From the NCBI GenBank assembly GCA_002395605.1, contig DGXO01000038.1, forward strand, positions 1 to 13,823: 13,823 nucleotides of DNA, written 5' to 3'. Origin of the DNA: Bacteroidales bacterium UBA4230 (lineage in GTDB: Bacteria > Bacteroidota > Bacteroidia > Bacteroidales > UBA932). Under the pieces are notes generated by a model. The model was not told where the DNA came from. It was given only the letters and a program-made list of their open reading frames with translations, and did not search any database. A program made the translations under genes and the position numbers. Below, one piece after another: positions 6,101-13,746 of this stretch (its first letter is position 1; each line of letters starts with the position of its first letter).

Positions 6101-9100
6101 ATGAAACGCATATTACTATCACTGACTCTTGTCCTCCTGAGCCTTTCGGCCTGGGCGCAGTACCAGGTGAAGGGCGTGGTGGAGGATGCCATGGGGCCGG
6201 TTATCGGTGCCACCGTAATGGAGGCGGGCACCCAAAACGGAGTCTCCACGGGCATTGACGGAGACTTTGTCCTCACCGTCTCCGGGCCGGATTCAAAGGT
6301 TGAGGTAAGCTGCATCGGCTACGCCACGCAGGTTTTCCCGGCATCGGCCGTTCCCGCAAAAGTTTTCCTTGGGGAAGACACCACCTTCCTGGATGAAGTG
6401 GTGGTGGTTGGTTACGGCACCCAGAAGTCAAAGGACCTTACCGCCCCCATCACCAACGTCAAGGGCGAAGACCTTGCAAAACAGGTGGCAGCCAACCCCA
6501 TGAGCGCCCTCCAGGGCATGGTGAGCGGCGTCCAGATTACCCAGAGCGGCGCCCCCGGTGCTGGCCCTTCCGTTAAAATCCGCGGCGTGGGATCCATCGG
6601 CGACTATGCCAGCCCCCTGTACGTTGTGGACGGCGCCTTCATGGACAACATAGATTTCCTGAGCTCCAGTGACATCGAGTCCCTTACCGTCCTCAAGGAT
6701 GCATCGGCCGCCGCCATCTACGGTGTGCGCGCAGCAAACGGCGTTATCCTTGTCACCACCAAAAAGGGTGCAAGCGGCAAGGTGAGGGTTGCCTACGACG
6801 GCTATGCCGGCGTTCAGGTTCCCACCAACATCCTGCCCATGGCAAACGCCCAGCAGTATATCCAGATGTACAACCTGGCATATCCCGACACCCCCTTCAA
6901 CACTGTTTACTCCACAAACGGGGAAAGCACGGACTGGTACCAGACCCTTGTGAAGCCCGCCTTTACGCACAGCCATTCGCTGGACCTGAGCGGCGGCACT
7001 GAGAAAACCAACTATTCCGTGGGCCTCAGTTACTTCTACCAGGACGGTATCATGAACTTCTGCAAGAACGACTACAACCGTCTTAACTTCCGCGCCCGCC
7101 TGGACCAGACACTTACCAGTTGGCTCAAAGTCGGCTTCAATACGGTTGTGTCGCGCTACGGGAAGAACAATCCAAATTCTTCCGTATACTACCAGGCCTT
7201 TGTGAACCCTCCCGTTTACGGCGTTTACAACGATTCCAACGAAGCCGCCTATCCGGTGAAGTTTGACTCTCCCCAGAACTACGGTTTTGCCTCAGCCTTC
7301 GGAAACCCCGCCGCCAGCGCCTACTACCACAATAACTCCGACACCGGCCTGAAGACTGTTTTCAGCGCCTATGCCGAAGCCACTTTCATCCCGGAAAAGC
7401 TGAAGTTCAAGACCTCATACAACCTTGATTTCAGCTTCGCAGACCAGCAGGCCTACACCCCGGAACACTTTGTAGGCGGCTCCCAGAGCACATCCGTGTC
7501 TTCCATGAGCAAGACCTACGCATACGGCCTGTACCATATCCTGGACAACACTCTCACATATTCAGACCACGTGGGAGCGCACAACTTCACCGCCATGCTG
7601 GGCCAGAGCACCCGCATGCAGTACAACGCCTGGCTTACCGGCCGCAGGAGCGGCGTCCCGGATTTCGACGCCGCGTCCCGTTACCTCGTGAACGGCTCCT
7701 ACAAGAACCAGGAGTCCGGAGACGGCGCCAGCCGCTACAACGGCCTCTCCTTCTTTGCAAGGGGTACATATAATTATAAGGAGAAGTATCTTGCCACCGT
7801 CACCGTTAGGGCCGACGGCTCTTCCAAGTACCAGGACAAGTGGGGCGTCTTCCCTTCAATCGGCCTTGGATGGAACATCTCCGACGAACCCTTCATGAAA
7901 GGAACAAAGAGCGTCCTTGACTTCCTGAAACTTCGCGCCAGTTGGGGTATGCTTGGTAACGACAACGTCCCCGCCAACGACATCAGCATCGCCGGCCGCA
8001 CCGGCGTGGATTCTTCGGCTCTCTTCGGCGAAACCCTGGTGGACGGCATAGGCGCCCAGACCGTTTTCCAGAACTACCTCAAGTGGGAAGTGGTCACTGA
8101 AACCAACATCGGTGCCGATTTCTCCATGCTCGGAAGCCGCCTCAGCGGTGAGATTGACTGGTACCACAGGCTCACGGACCGCGTTGTCTTCCACGCACCC
8201 ATAGCCACCGGCGGCGGCGTCGCCACCCTCCTCGCCAACAACGGAAAGGTGCTCAACACCGGCGTTGAGCTCTCCCTCAAGTGGGCCGATACCATAGGGC
8301 AGGACTTCAACTACAACGTAGGCATGAACGCCACCTTCAACCACAACGAGGTCCGCGCCCTGGAAGGCCGTGACAACATCCCCGGCGCAGCGGTGAACGG
8401 AGCCTATGCCACCCTCACCCAGGTGGGCTACCCCATCGGCGCATTCTGGGGATACCAGGTAGACGGCATTTTCCAGAGCCGCAAGGAGGCCCTTGCCGAA
8501 GGAGTACCCGCCCAGAAGGATACCGGCGCCGGCTACTTTGCCTATCATGACTTCGCAGGTGCCGAAGACGGCGGCCCGGACGGAAAAATCACGGATGCCG
8601 ACCGCATTTACCTTGGCTCTCCTCTTCCTTGGCTCATGCTTGGATTCAACCTTGGATTCGAGTGGAAGGGGATAGACTTCTCCATGGTCATGAACGCAAA
8701 CATCGGCAACAAGATTTTCAACGCAAAGCGTCTTAACAAGCAGGTTTTCCCCGCCGCCAACTACGACTACGACTTCTACCTTAACGCCTGGAGCAAGGAG
8801 CAGCCTTCCTACACCTATCCTTCTCCGGCGGCCCTCACCTCCGGCCTCATGGCCCAGTCCAACAGCTTCTGGATTGAGGACGGCTCCATGTTCCGCATCC
8901 AGAACGTGCAGGTTGGATACACCTTCCGCAACGTTTTCGGCAACGGACGCATCAGAGTATATGTGAGCGCCCAGCGTCCGCTCACCCTGTTTGGTTACAA
9001 CGGCTTCACCACGGAAATAGGCGGCTCTCCCATCGAGACAGGCATAGACCGTTCGTCGGTTTATCCCATGCAGGCCATCTATACCATTGGCGCAAACCTG

Positions 9101-9109
9101 AATTTCTAA
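6101..9109 (+). CDS. SusC-like TonB-dependent outer-membrane transporter
   Basis: A 1002-residue outer-membrane beta-barrel that imports oligosaccharides with energy from TonB/ExbBD. The signal peptide MKRILLSLTLVLLSLSAWAQ is followed by a carboxypeptidase-regulatory-like beta-sandwich (about 21-95), the SusC signature DEVVVVGYGTQ (98-108), and the plug domain (about 111-220) with YVVDGAF and SDIESLTVLKDASAAAIYG. The barrel fills the rest and ends in an aromatic residue (GANLNF), as outer-membrane proteins do. Length fits the family (about 1000-1100). I chose the ATG at 6101, not 6002, because only this start gives a signal peptide; the upstream extension is repeat sequence. susD follows 12 bases downstream, the standard SusC/SusD arrangement in which the two form a lidded transport complex. 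Specificity cannot be read from the barrel; the neighbours suggest beta-1,2-gluco-oligosaccharides. Confidence 0.97.
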   Translation: MKRILLSLTLVLLSLSAWAQYQVKGVVEDAMGPVIGATVMEAGTQNGVSTGIDGDFVLTVSGPDSKVEVSCIGYATQVFPASAVPAKVFLGEDTTFLDEVVVVGYGTQKSKDLTAPITNVKGEDLAKQVAANPMSALQGMVSGVQITQSGAPGAGPSVKIRGVGSIGDYASPLYVVDGAFMDNIDFLSSSDIESLTVLKDASAAAIYGVRAANGVILVTTKKGASGKVRVAYDGYAGVQVPTNILPMANAQQYIQMYNLAYPDTPFNTVYSTNGESTDWYQTLVKPAFTHSHSLDLSGGTEKTNYSVGLSYFYQDGIMNFCKNDYNRLNFRARLDQTLTSWLKVGFNTVVSRYGKNNPNSSVYYQAFVNPPVYGVYNDSNEAAYPVKFDSPQNYGFASAFGNPAASAYYHNNSDTGLKTVFSAYAEATFIPEKLKFKTSYNLDFSFADQQAYTPEHFVGGSQSTSVSSMSKTYAYGLYHILDNTLTYSDHVGAHNFTAMLGQSTRMQYNAWLTGRRSGVPDFDAASRYLVNGSYKNQESGDGASRYNGLSFFARGTYNYKEKYLATVTVRADGSSKYQDKWGVFPSIGLGWNISDEPFMKGTKSVLDFLKLRASWGMLGNDNVPANDISIAGRTGVDSSALFGETLVDGIGAQTVFQNYLKWEVVTETNIGADFSMLGSRLSGEIDWYHRLTDRVVFHAPIATGGGVATLLANNGKVLNTGVELSLKWADTIGQDFNYNVGMNATFNHNEVRALEGRDNIPGAAVNGAYATLTQVGYPIGAFWGYQVDGIFQSRKEALAEGVPAQKDTGAGYFAYHDFAGAEDGGPDGKITDADRIYLGSPLPWLMLGFNLGFEWKGIDFSMVMNANIGNKIFNAKRLNKQVFPAANYDYDFYLNAWSKEQPSYTYPSPAALTSGLMAQSNSFWIEDGSMFRIQNVQVGYTFRNVFGNGRIRVYVSAQRPLTLFGYNGFTTEIGGSPIETGIDRSSVYPMQAIYTIGANLNF

Positions 9110-9114
9110 GGAGG
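9108..9114 (+). promoter_or_regulatory. Strong Shine-Dalgarno site for susD
   Basis: AAGGAGG overlaps the susC stop codon (TAA at 9107-9109) and lies seven bases before the susD ATG at 9122. It fixes the susD start. None of the other PUL genes has such a complete site. Confidence 0.75.
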
Positions 9115-9121
9115 AACAATC

Positions 9122-10603
9122 ATGAAAGCTATCAAATATATAATAGTACTGCTTGCCGCAATTCTTACGGTGTCCTGCCAGGATTTCCTGAATATTCGCA
9201 CGGAGGCCACCATGCCTTCCTCCGGGCTTGACTATACCAAAACAGAGAACATCTTCCTGCCCGTAAGCGCCGCTTACGCCAGCATGCGCCTTGGTGAAGG
9301 CGAGGCCCAGAACTACATCGCCGTCCTGGAGGTTGCCTCCGACGACGCCGACAAAGGAAGTTCGGCCGACGACGGCCCTTCCGTGAAGGAGTTCGATGAG
9401 TTTACCTACGGCCCTGAGAATGAGCATATCGGCCATGTCTGGAGCATTTTCTACAATGTGGTTTCGGCCGCAAACTATGCCGTTGAATCAATGGACGAGT
9501 TTGACAAGGCCGTCTCCTCCGATGACGCCAGGCGCCAGGTGGTTGAGTGCCGCGCCGAGGCCCGCCTCATACGCGCCTGGGCCTATTTCAACCTTGTAAG
9601 GCTGTTTGGAGAGGTTCCCCTCATAGACCGCACCATGGACTCCGAAGCCCTTGCCTCCATGAAGGTGAGTTCCGTCCCGGATCTGTACAAGTTCATCTAC
9701 TCGGACCTCGATTCCGGCATAGAGAATCTTCCGGAATCTTACGTGGACATGCCCGGAAGGTACACAAAGTACACGGCAATGGCCCTCAAGGCAAAGGTGG
9801 CCCTTTATAACAAGGACTGGACGGAGGCTGCAAAGGAGGCCGATGCCATAATGGCAAGCGGCAAGTTCTCCCTTATGCCGAAGTTCCGTGACGCCTTCAG
9901 CGTTGAGCACGAGAACGGCCCCGAATCCCTCATGGAAATCCAGAGCTCCGACATGGGGCAGGTGTCCGGCGCCATGCCCATCTGCTACTATGGCTTTATC
10001 CAGGGCCCCCGTAATGGCGTAGAGCCCATGCAGGGATGGGGATACAAGGTGCCCAGCCAGGCTCTCATTGACTTTTTCAACTCCAGGGGAGACAACATCC
10101 GAAAGGCAACCACGCTACTTGAGCGCGGATCTACCACCCCGGAGGGAGATACCGTGGCCGAAAACTGCGCCAACCCCTACTACAACGGCAAGGTCTACGT
10201 TCCCAGCCGCTATAACACGCGCTCATTCAACGCCTACGCGCTTGACCATAACATGAGGCTCATCCGTTACGCGGACATTCTCCTCATCTATGCCGAAGCA
10301 ATGGCAAACGGCGCTTCCATAGCATCCAAATCCGGATATACGGCCGATTCCGCCCTCAACGAGGTTCGCTCCCGCGCCGGGCTCCCGGCAGTTTCGGCCA
10401 CGCTCCAGAACATCTACGACGAACGCCGCGCAGAGCTTGCCCTGGAGGAAAACCGTTTCTTCGACCTTGTGCGCTGGGGTAAGGCCGCGGAGGTCCTTGG
10501 CCCCCTTGGCTTCACTGCCGGAAAGAACGAGGTTTTCCCCATTCCCGCCACTCAGCGCCAGCTTAATCCCAATCTGCCCCAGACCCCGGGATATACTTAT
10601 TAG
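9122..10603 (+). CDS. SusD/RagB-like surface glycan-binding lipoprotein
   Basis: This 493-residue lipoprotein is the substrate-binding lid of the SusC transporter on the cell surface. The signal peptide ends TVSC with Cys 19. The SusD N-terminal and TPR-like part includes ECRAEARLIRAWAYFNLVRLFGEVPL. The C-terminal RagB/SusD part shows LIRYADILLIYAEAMANG, ALNEVRSRAGLP and YDERRAELALEENRFFDLVRWGKA, the family's most conserved segment. Length is normal. A strong Shine-Dalgarno AAGGAGG (9108-9114) overlaps the susC stop codon seven bases before the ATG, which is notable because most Bacteroidota genes lack one; it should support high expression matched to susC. The glycan is not evident from the sequence. 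Confidence 0.96.
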   Translation: MKAIKYIIVLLAAILTVSCQDFLNIRTEATMPSSGLDYTKTENIFLPVSAAYASMRLGEGEAQNYIAVLEVASDDADKGSSADDGPSVKEFDEFTYGPENEHIGHVWSIFYNVVSAANYAVESMDEFDKAVSSDDARRQVVECRAEARLIRAWAYFNLVRLFGEVPLIDRTMDSEALASMKVSSVPDLYKFIYSDLDSGIENLPESYVDMPGRYTKYTAMALKAKVALYNKDWTEAAKEADAIMASGKFSLMPKFRDAFSVEHENGPESLMEIQSSDMGQVSGAMPICYYGFIQGPRNGVEPMQGWGYKVPSQALIDFFNSRGDNIRKATTLLERGSTTPEGDTVAENCANPYYNGKVYVPSRYNTRSFNAYALDHNMRLIRYADILLIYAEAMANGASIASKSGYTADSALNEVRSRAGLPAVSATLQNIYDERRAELALEENRFFDLVRWGKAAEVLGPLGFTAGKNEVFPIPATQRQLNPNLPQTPGYTY

Positions 10604-10633
10604 ATACCATTAACCATTAATCAATATTAAATC

Positions 10634-11608
10634 ATGAAAAAAATCTTTTATTCACTTGCAGTTCTTTCGCTGGTTGTTTTTGGCTTCAGCTGCCAAAAGC
10701 CCAATAACGGAAACAGGACCGACACCACCAATCAAGACAAAGACGGTGACGGCGTTCCCGACGACAAAACTCCTGAAGACCAGACTCCTGAAGAGCCCAA
10801 GAGGGCCGAAGTCAAGACCGCAGCCGAGAACCTTGTCCTGTGGCTGTCTTTCAACGATGAGAAAATCGTGGACAAAGGCGAGGGCGTTACCCTTGGCGAA
10901 AACAAGGGCCAGGTAGGCCTTGAGAAGGGTTTCATCGGCACGGCATGGACCAATAAGGGCGGAGACAACACTGTTGAGGCTTATACCAAGCTCAACCTTG
11001 CCGCAGGAAATGCCCTTACCAAAATGGAAAGCTTCACTTTCACCGTATGGGCAAAGCTTCCCAAGGAAAAGGAAGCCAAGTGCGGTCTCATTTCCTTCAA
11101 CGGCACCGGTGTTGAGGCTACATGGCCTTCATTCGTGTTCCTGTTTGACAATATTTCAGACGTCACCCCCGAGGAAGGCGAGCCTTTCCAGGCTCTGCAG
11201 TTCAACGGCCGTATAGACTTCCTTTCCCTTGAAGGCAAGCCTGCAATGTGGCCTAACTGCGCATCTGACGTTTACCTTAAGAAAAACGAGTGGTTCCAGC
11301 TGGCACGCACCTATGATGCCGCTACAGGTCACTGGGCAAACTATGCCAACGGTCAGCTTGTAAACGGTGGTGATTTCATCATCAACGACGTTCCCGGCGG
11401 CCCTGTCAAGGCAGCTTTTGCCGATGACTGCAACGCTCTGTATGTGGGTGGCTGGGCTTCCAGGATTGAAGGCAAGGCCAATGAAGTCTGGCAGACATAT
11501 TGCCCCGGTTCACTGGATGAACTCCGTTTCTACAACAAGGCTCTCTCCGAGGACGAAATCCTTGCCCTTTACGGTGAAGAGATTGCCATCAACCTTGACG
11601 AGGAATAA
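10634..11608 (+). CDS. LamG/concanavalin-A-fold lipoprotein, putative surface glycan-binding protein
   Basis: A 324-residue lipoprotein (signal peptide ending GFSC, Cys 20) in the position after susD where PULs usually encode SusE/SusF-like glycan-binding proteins. A Thr/Pro/acidic linker (about 26-58) contains DKDGDGVPDD, a calcium-loop-like DxDxDG motif of the thrombospondin type 3 kind. From about 65 to 318 the pattern fits a LamG-like jelly-roll (Laminin_G_3 type): NLVLWLSFNDE at its start, SFTFTVWAKL, WFQLARTYDAATGHWANYANGQLV, and the typical ending GSLDELRFYNKALSEDEILALY. These domains usually bind carbohydrate or act as structural modules; no catalytic motif is visible. I infer that it binds the PUL's glycan at the surface. 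It follows susD by 30 bases and abuts the next gene with no spacer. A LamG-fold hydrolase is less likely at this size. Confidence 0.82.
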   Translation: MKKIFYSLAVLSLVVFGFSCQKPNNGNRTDTTNQDKDGDGVPDDKTPEDQTPEEPKRAEVKTAAENLVLWLSFNDEKIVDKGEGVTLGENKGQVGLEKGFIGTAWTNKGGDNTVEAYTKLNLAAGNALTKMESFTFTVWAKLPKEKEAKCGLISFNGTGVEATWPSFVFLFDNISDVTPEEGEPFQALQFNGRIDFLSLEGKPAMWPNCASDVYLKKNEWFQLARTYDAATGHWANYANGQLVNGGDFIINDVPGGPVKAAFADDCNALYVGGWASRIEGKANEVWQTYCPGSLDELRFYNKALSEDEILALYGEEIAINLDEE

Positions 11609-13237
11609 TTGAAAAAGTTTTTGCTTCTTGCCGCCATATTGATGACGGCATTTGCCTGCACCCCTGTGCAGCAGGATGTCCCGGGAGGGGAGCAGCCAGA
11701 GGATGAGACTCCGGCTGCTCCGGCTCCCAAAGCCCTAGTAATTTCGGCCTCAGTAGACGGCAAGAAGATTCCTTCAGGCGGAAATCTTGGAGGAGTGTCC
11801 CTTTCTCCTGTAATCTCCCTGACATTTTCAAGGGAGATTACGGAGGATGAGACATCGCTTGATGCAGTGACGTTTTCTGGAGGTGCCCTTTCTGTAAGCC
11901 GTGACCCTTCAAATACTTCAGTCCTGCTTCTGGCTCCGGTACAGCAGCTTGAGCCGCTTAAAAAATACAGTTTGTCAATTGTGGCGGGGGAGTGCTTCGG
12001 CGTAAACCTCCAGAAGGAGTATTCCATAAGCTTTACAACTGCCCCCGACGACGCCACGGACAAATTCCCCCGCATCCCGGACGAAGACCTCCTGACGCTG
12101 GTCCAGGAGAAGACCTTCGGGTACTTCTGGGACTATGCGCACCCGGTTTCCGGGCTTGCAAGGGAGCGCCACGGCAGCGGGGATACCGTCACTTCCGGCG
12201 GCTCCGGATTCGGCATAATGACTATCCCCGTTGGCATTGAGAGGGGATTCATCACCCGCGAAGAAGGGGCCGAGCGCATGCGAAAGATCATCGGCTTCCT
12301 TGGAGAGAAGGCCCAGCGCTTCCACGGGGCGTACCCTCATTGGCTCAACGGCAGCACCGGCAAAGTGATTCCGTTCAGTTCCAATGATAACGGCGGAGAC
12401 CTTGTGGAAACGGCGTTTCTCATTCAGGGGCTCCTGGCGGCTTCGGCCTATTTTGACGCAGAAGGGGAGGCCGATATCCGCTCCGGCATAGACGCCATCT
12501 GGCGCGGCGTGGAGTGGGATTGGTACACCCGCGGAGGGCAGAATGTGCTGTACTGGCACTGGTCTCCTTCGGCCGAATGGGCCATGAACATGCCCATCCG
12601 TGGCTGGAACGAGGGCCTCATAGTGTATGTGCTGGCGGCTTCTTCGCCAACTCACCCCGTTTCGGCCGAAGTTTACAGGGACGGCTGGGGAAACTTCACT
12701 TTCCCTGTGGCGGTGAACCAGCCGCTGTTCTTTGCACATTATTCGTTCCTGGGCCTGGATCCCCGGAATTTGTCGGATTCCAACGGCTCCTACTGGGAGC
12801 AGAATGTTGCCCATGCGCGCTACAACTACGACTACTGCGTCAGGAATCCTCAGGGGCACGCGGGCTATTCGGCCTCTTCCTGGGGCCTTACGGCTTCGGA
12901 TTTCCCCGGCGGTTACACGGCGTCTTCTCCCGCCAACGACCACGGCACAATTGCTCCTACCGCCGCCCTGGCCTCTTTCCCGTATACGCCCGAGGAAAGT
13001 CTTTCGGCCCTTCATTACTTCTATTATAAGGTAGGGGACCGGCTGTGGGGTACCTACGGGTTCAAGGATTCGTTCTCACTGGACCGCGCCTGGTTTGCAT
13101 CTTCTTACCTTGCAATTGACCAGGGCCCGATTGTTGTAATGATAGAGAACTACCGCACGGCGCTTCTTTGGAATTTATTCATGAGGAATGCCGATATCCG
13201 TGCGGGGCTTGATAAACTTGGATTTAAGTATGAATAA
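11609..13237 (+). CDS. GH144-type glucoamylase-like lipoprotein with N-terminal Ig-like domain
   Basis: The second enzyme of this family in the operon, 542 residues. The start codon is TTG at 11609, immediately after the stop of the LamG gene. It is needed because only it yields the signal peptide MKKFLLLAAILMTAFAC with Cys 17; the first in-frame ATG would leave five residues before the Cys. An acidic/Pro-rich linker (22-40) leads to a Big_5-like bacterial Ig domain (about 41-144), then the glucoamylase-like barrel (about 155-542). Matching motifs are EKTFGYFWDYAHPVSGLARER, DNGGDLVE (260-267), YWHWS, GWNEGLIVYVLAASSP, FFAHYSFLGLDPRNL, HGTIAPTAA and YLAIDQGPIVVMIENYR. D260, D264, E267, E335 and D504 match the acidic residues of the copy at 4741. 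The Ig-like spacer and acidic stretch suggest display on the cell surface, as the first cutter of beta-1,2-glucan; this is inference. The 3' end overlaps the next gene by eight bases. Confidence 0.88.
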   Translation: MKKFLLLAAILMTAFACTPVQQDVPGGEQPEDETPAAPAPKALVISASVDGKKIPSGGNLGGVSLSPVISLTFSREITEDETSLDAVTFSGGALSVSRDPSNTSVLLLAPVQQLEPLKKYSLSIVAGECFGVNLQKEYSISFTTAPDDATDKFPRIPDEDLLTLVQEKTFGYFWDYAHPVSGLARERHGSGDTVTSGGSGFGIMTIPVGIERGFITREEGAERMRKIIGFLGEKAQRFHGAYPHWLNGSTGKVIPFSSNDNGGDLVETAFLIQGLLAASAYFDAEGEADIRSGIDAIWRGVEWDWYTRGGQNVLYWHWSPSAEWAMNMPIRGWNEGLIVYVLAASSPTHPVSAEVYRDGWGNFTFPVAVNQPLFFAHYSFLGLDPRNLSDSNGSYWEQNVAHARYNYDYCVRNPQGHAGYSASSWGLTASDFPGGYTASSPANDHGTIAPTAALASFPYTPEESLSALHYFYYKVGDRLWGTYGFKDSFSLDRAWFASSYLAIDQGPIVVMIENYRTALLWNLFMRNADIRAGLDKLGFKYE

Positions 13238-13625
13238 GGTTTTACTCTTTTTTGCAGCGCTCTTCACATGCGTAGGCGTATACGCGCACGACTATAAATT
13301 GGTGGTCCCGGAGGAAATCCCCTCCGAAGCCCGCACCTTGCTTACTCAGCGCTTTACCCAGATGCTTCAGGCCGGCGGCCATTCCGTAGTTGAGGAAGGC
13401 ACCCCGGTAAATGTCTCTTTTGAGATTTTGGACCGCATGGAAACCCCCGGTTCCATGAGTCAGGTGGCCCTTAATATAGTGGTAAAGGCTGTATGTGAGG
13501 GAGTTAAGGCCGAATTCCCCATAACCGGCGTTGGAGAGGATGAGGCCGATGCCTGGCTTAGGGCCGTAAAACGGCTCCTGCCGCGCTCAAAAGAGGCCCA
13601 AAAATTTGTTCAGGAGCTAAAGTAG
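13230..13625 (+). CDS. Small secreted protein of unknown function
   Basis: This 131-residue protein has a signal peptide (MNKVLLFFAALFTCVGVYA, probable cut before HD) and no lipobox, so it should be periplasmic. I do not recognise the family. The mature part alternates strands and helices: TLLTQRFTQMLQAGG (helix), VNVSFEILDRMETPGSMSQVALNIVVKAVCEG (strands), and a C-terminal EADAWLRAVKRLL...KEAQKFVQEL (helix). The layout, with a helix, a hydrophobic strand pair and a closing helix, loosely recalls the N-terminal part of CsgG/LpoB-like envelope lipoproteins in Bacteroidota, but this is only an impression. The ATG at 13230 overlaps the GH144 stop by eight bases (ATGAATAA), so it is translationally coupled and part of the operon. 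A start at 13188 in the same frame would lie inside the GH144 gene and has no signal peptide. Confidence 0.75.
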   Translation: MNKVLLFFAALFTCVGVYAHDYKLVVPEEIPSEARTLLTQRFTQMLQAGGHSVVEEGTPVNVSFEILDRMETPGSMSQVALNIVVKAVCEGVKAEFPITGVGEDEADAWLRAVKRLLPRSKEAQKFVQELK

Positions 13626-13629
13626 TGAC

Positions 13630-13680
13630 TTTGAGGAATTTATAAAATTTTTTAAAAATTTCTTGAAAAATTTCCTCAAA
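13630..13680. other. AT-rich inverted repeat between the PUL end and the rRNA promoter
   Basis: TTTGAGGAA (13630-13638) pairs with TTCCTCAAA (13672-13680) around 33 bases that are almost all A/T. It starts five bases after the last stop codon of the operon. On the plus strand it is followed by A's, not T's, so it is a poor intrinsic terminator for the PUL. The A- and T-tracts directly upstream of the promoter at 13686 could instead serve as an UP-element-like activator of rRNA transcription. Confidence 0.5.
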
Positions 13681-13685
13681 AAAAT

Positions 13686-13715
13686 TTGTCAGTTCAAAAA
13701 AAGGTTGTACCTTTG
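13686..13715 (+). promoter_or_regulatory. Consensus promoter, probably of a ribosomal RNA operon
   Basis: TTG at 13686-13688, exactly 19 bases, then TACCTTTG at 13708-13715 is a complete match to TTG-N19-TAnnTTTG. The transcription start should fall near 13720-13724. The AT-rich tract upstream and the leader downstream (hairpins and boxA-like motif) fit an rRNA operon. Confidence 0.85.
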
Positions 13716-13716
13716 C

Positions 13717-13746
13717 AATCCCGTTCGGAACACGAGCGGGATTTTT
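13717..13746 (+). other. Terminator-like hairpin at the predicted transcript start
   Basis: Bases 13717-13727 pair with 13733-13743 in an 11-bp stem (one G-T wobble) with the loop GAACA, followed by T's to 13746. It has the form of an intrinsic terminator but lies at about +1 of the promoter at 13686-13715, so it would form the 5' end of the transcript. Confidence 0.65.

Noticed and set aside
4735..6315. 526-residue minus-strand open frame antisense to the first GH144 gene and the susC start
   Set aside because: It is a shadow frame of GC-rich coding sequence. Part of it translates the 6022-6091 repeat into the known spurious peptide FRFFTSFRMT.
7856..9436. 526-residue minus-strand open frame antisense to susC and susD
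   Set aside because: It is opposite two certain genes, has no recognisable motif and shows the Gly/Val-rich composition typical of antisense frames.
4741..13237. Starch utilisation (Sus) locus with glucoamylases
   Set aside because: The enzymes match the Pfam glucoamylase-like family that contains GH144, not GH15, GH13 or GH97, and no alpha-amylase or alpha-glucosidase is present.
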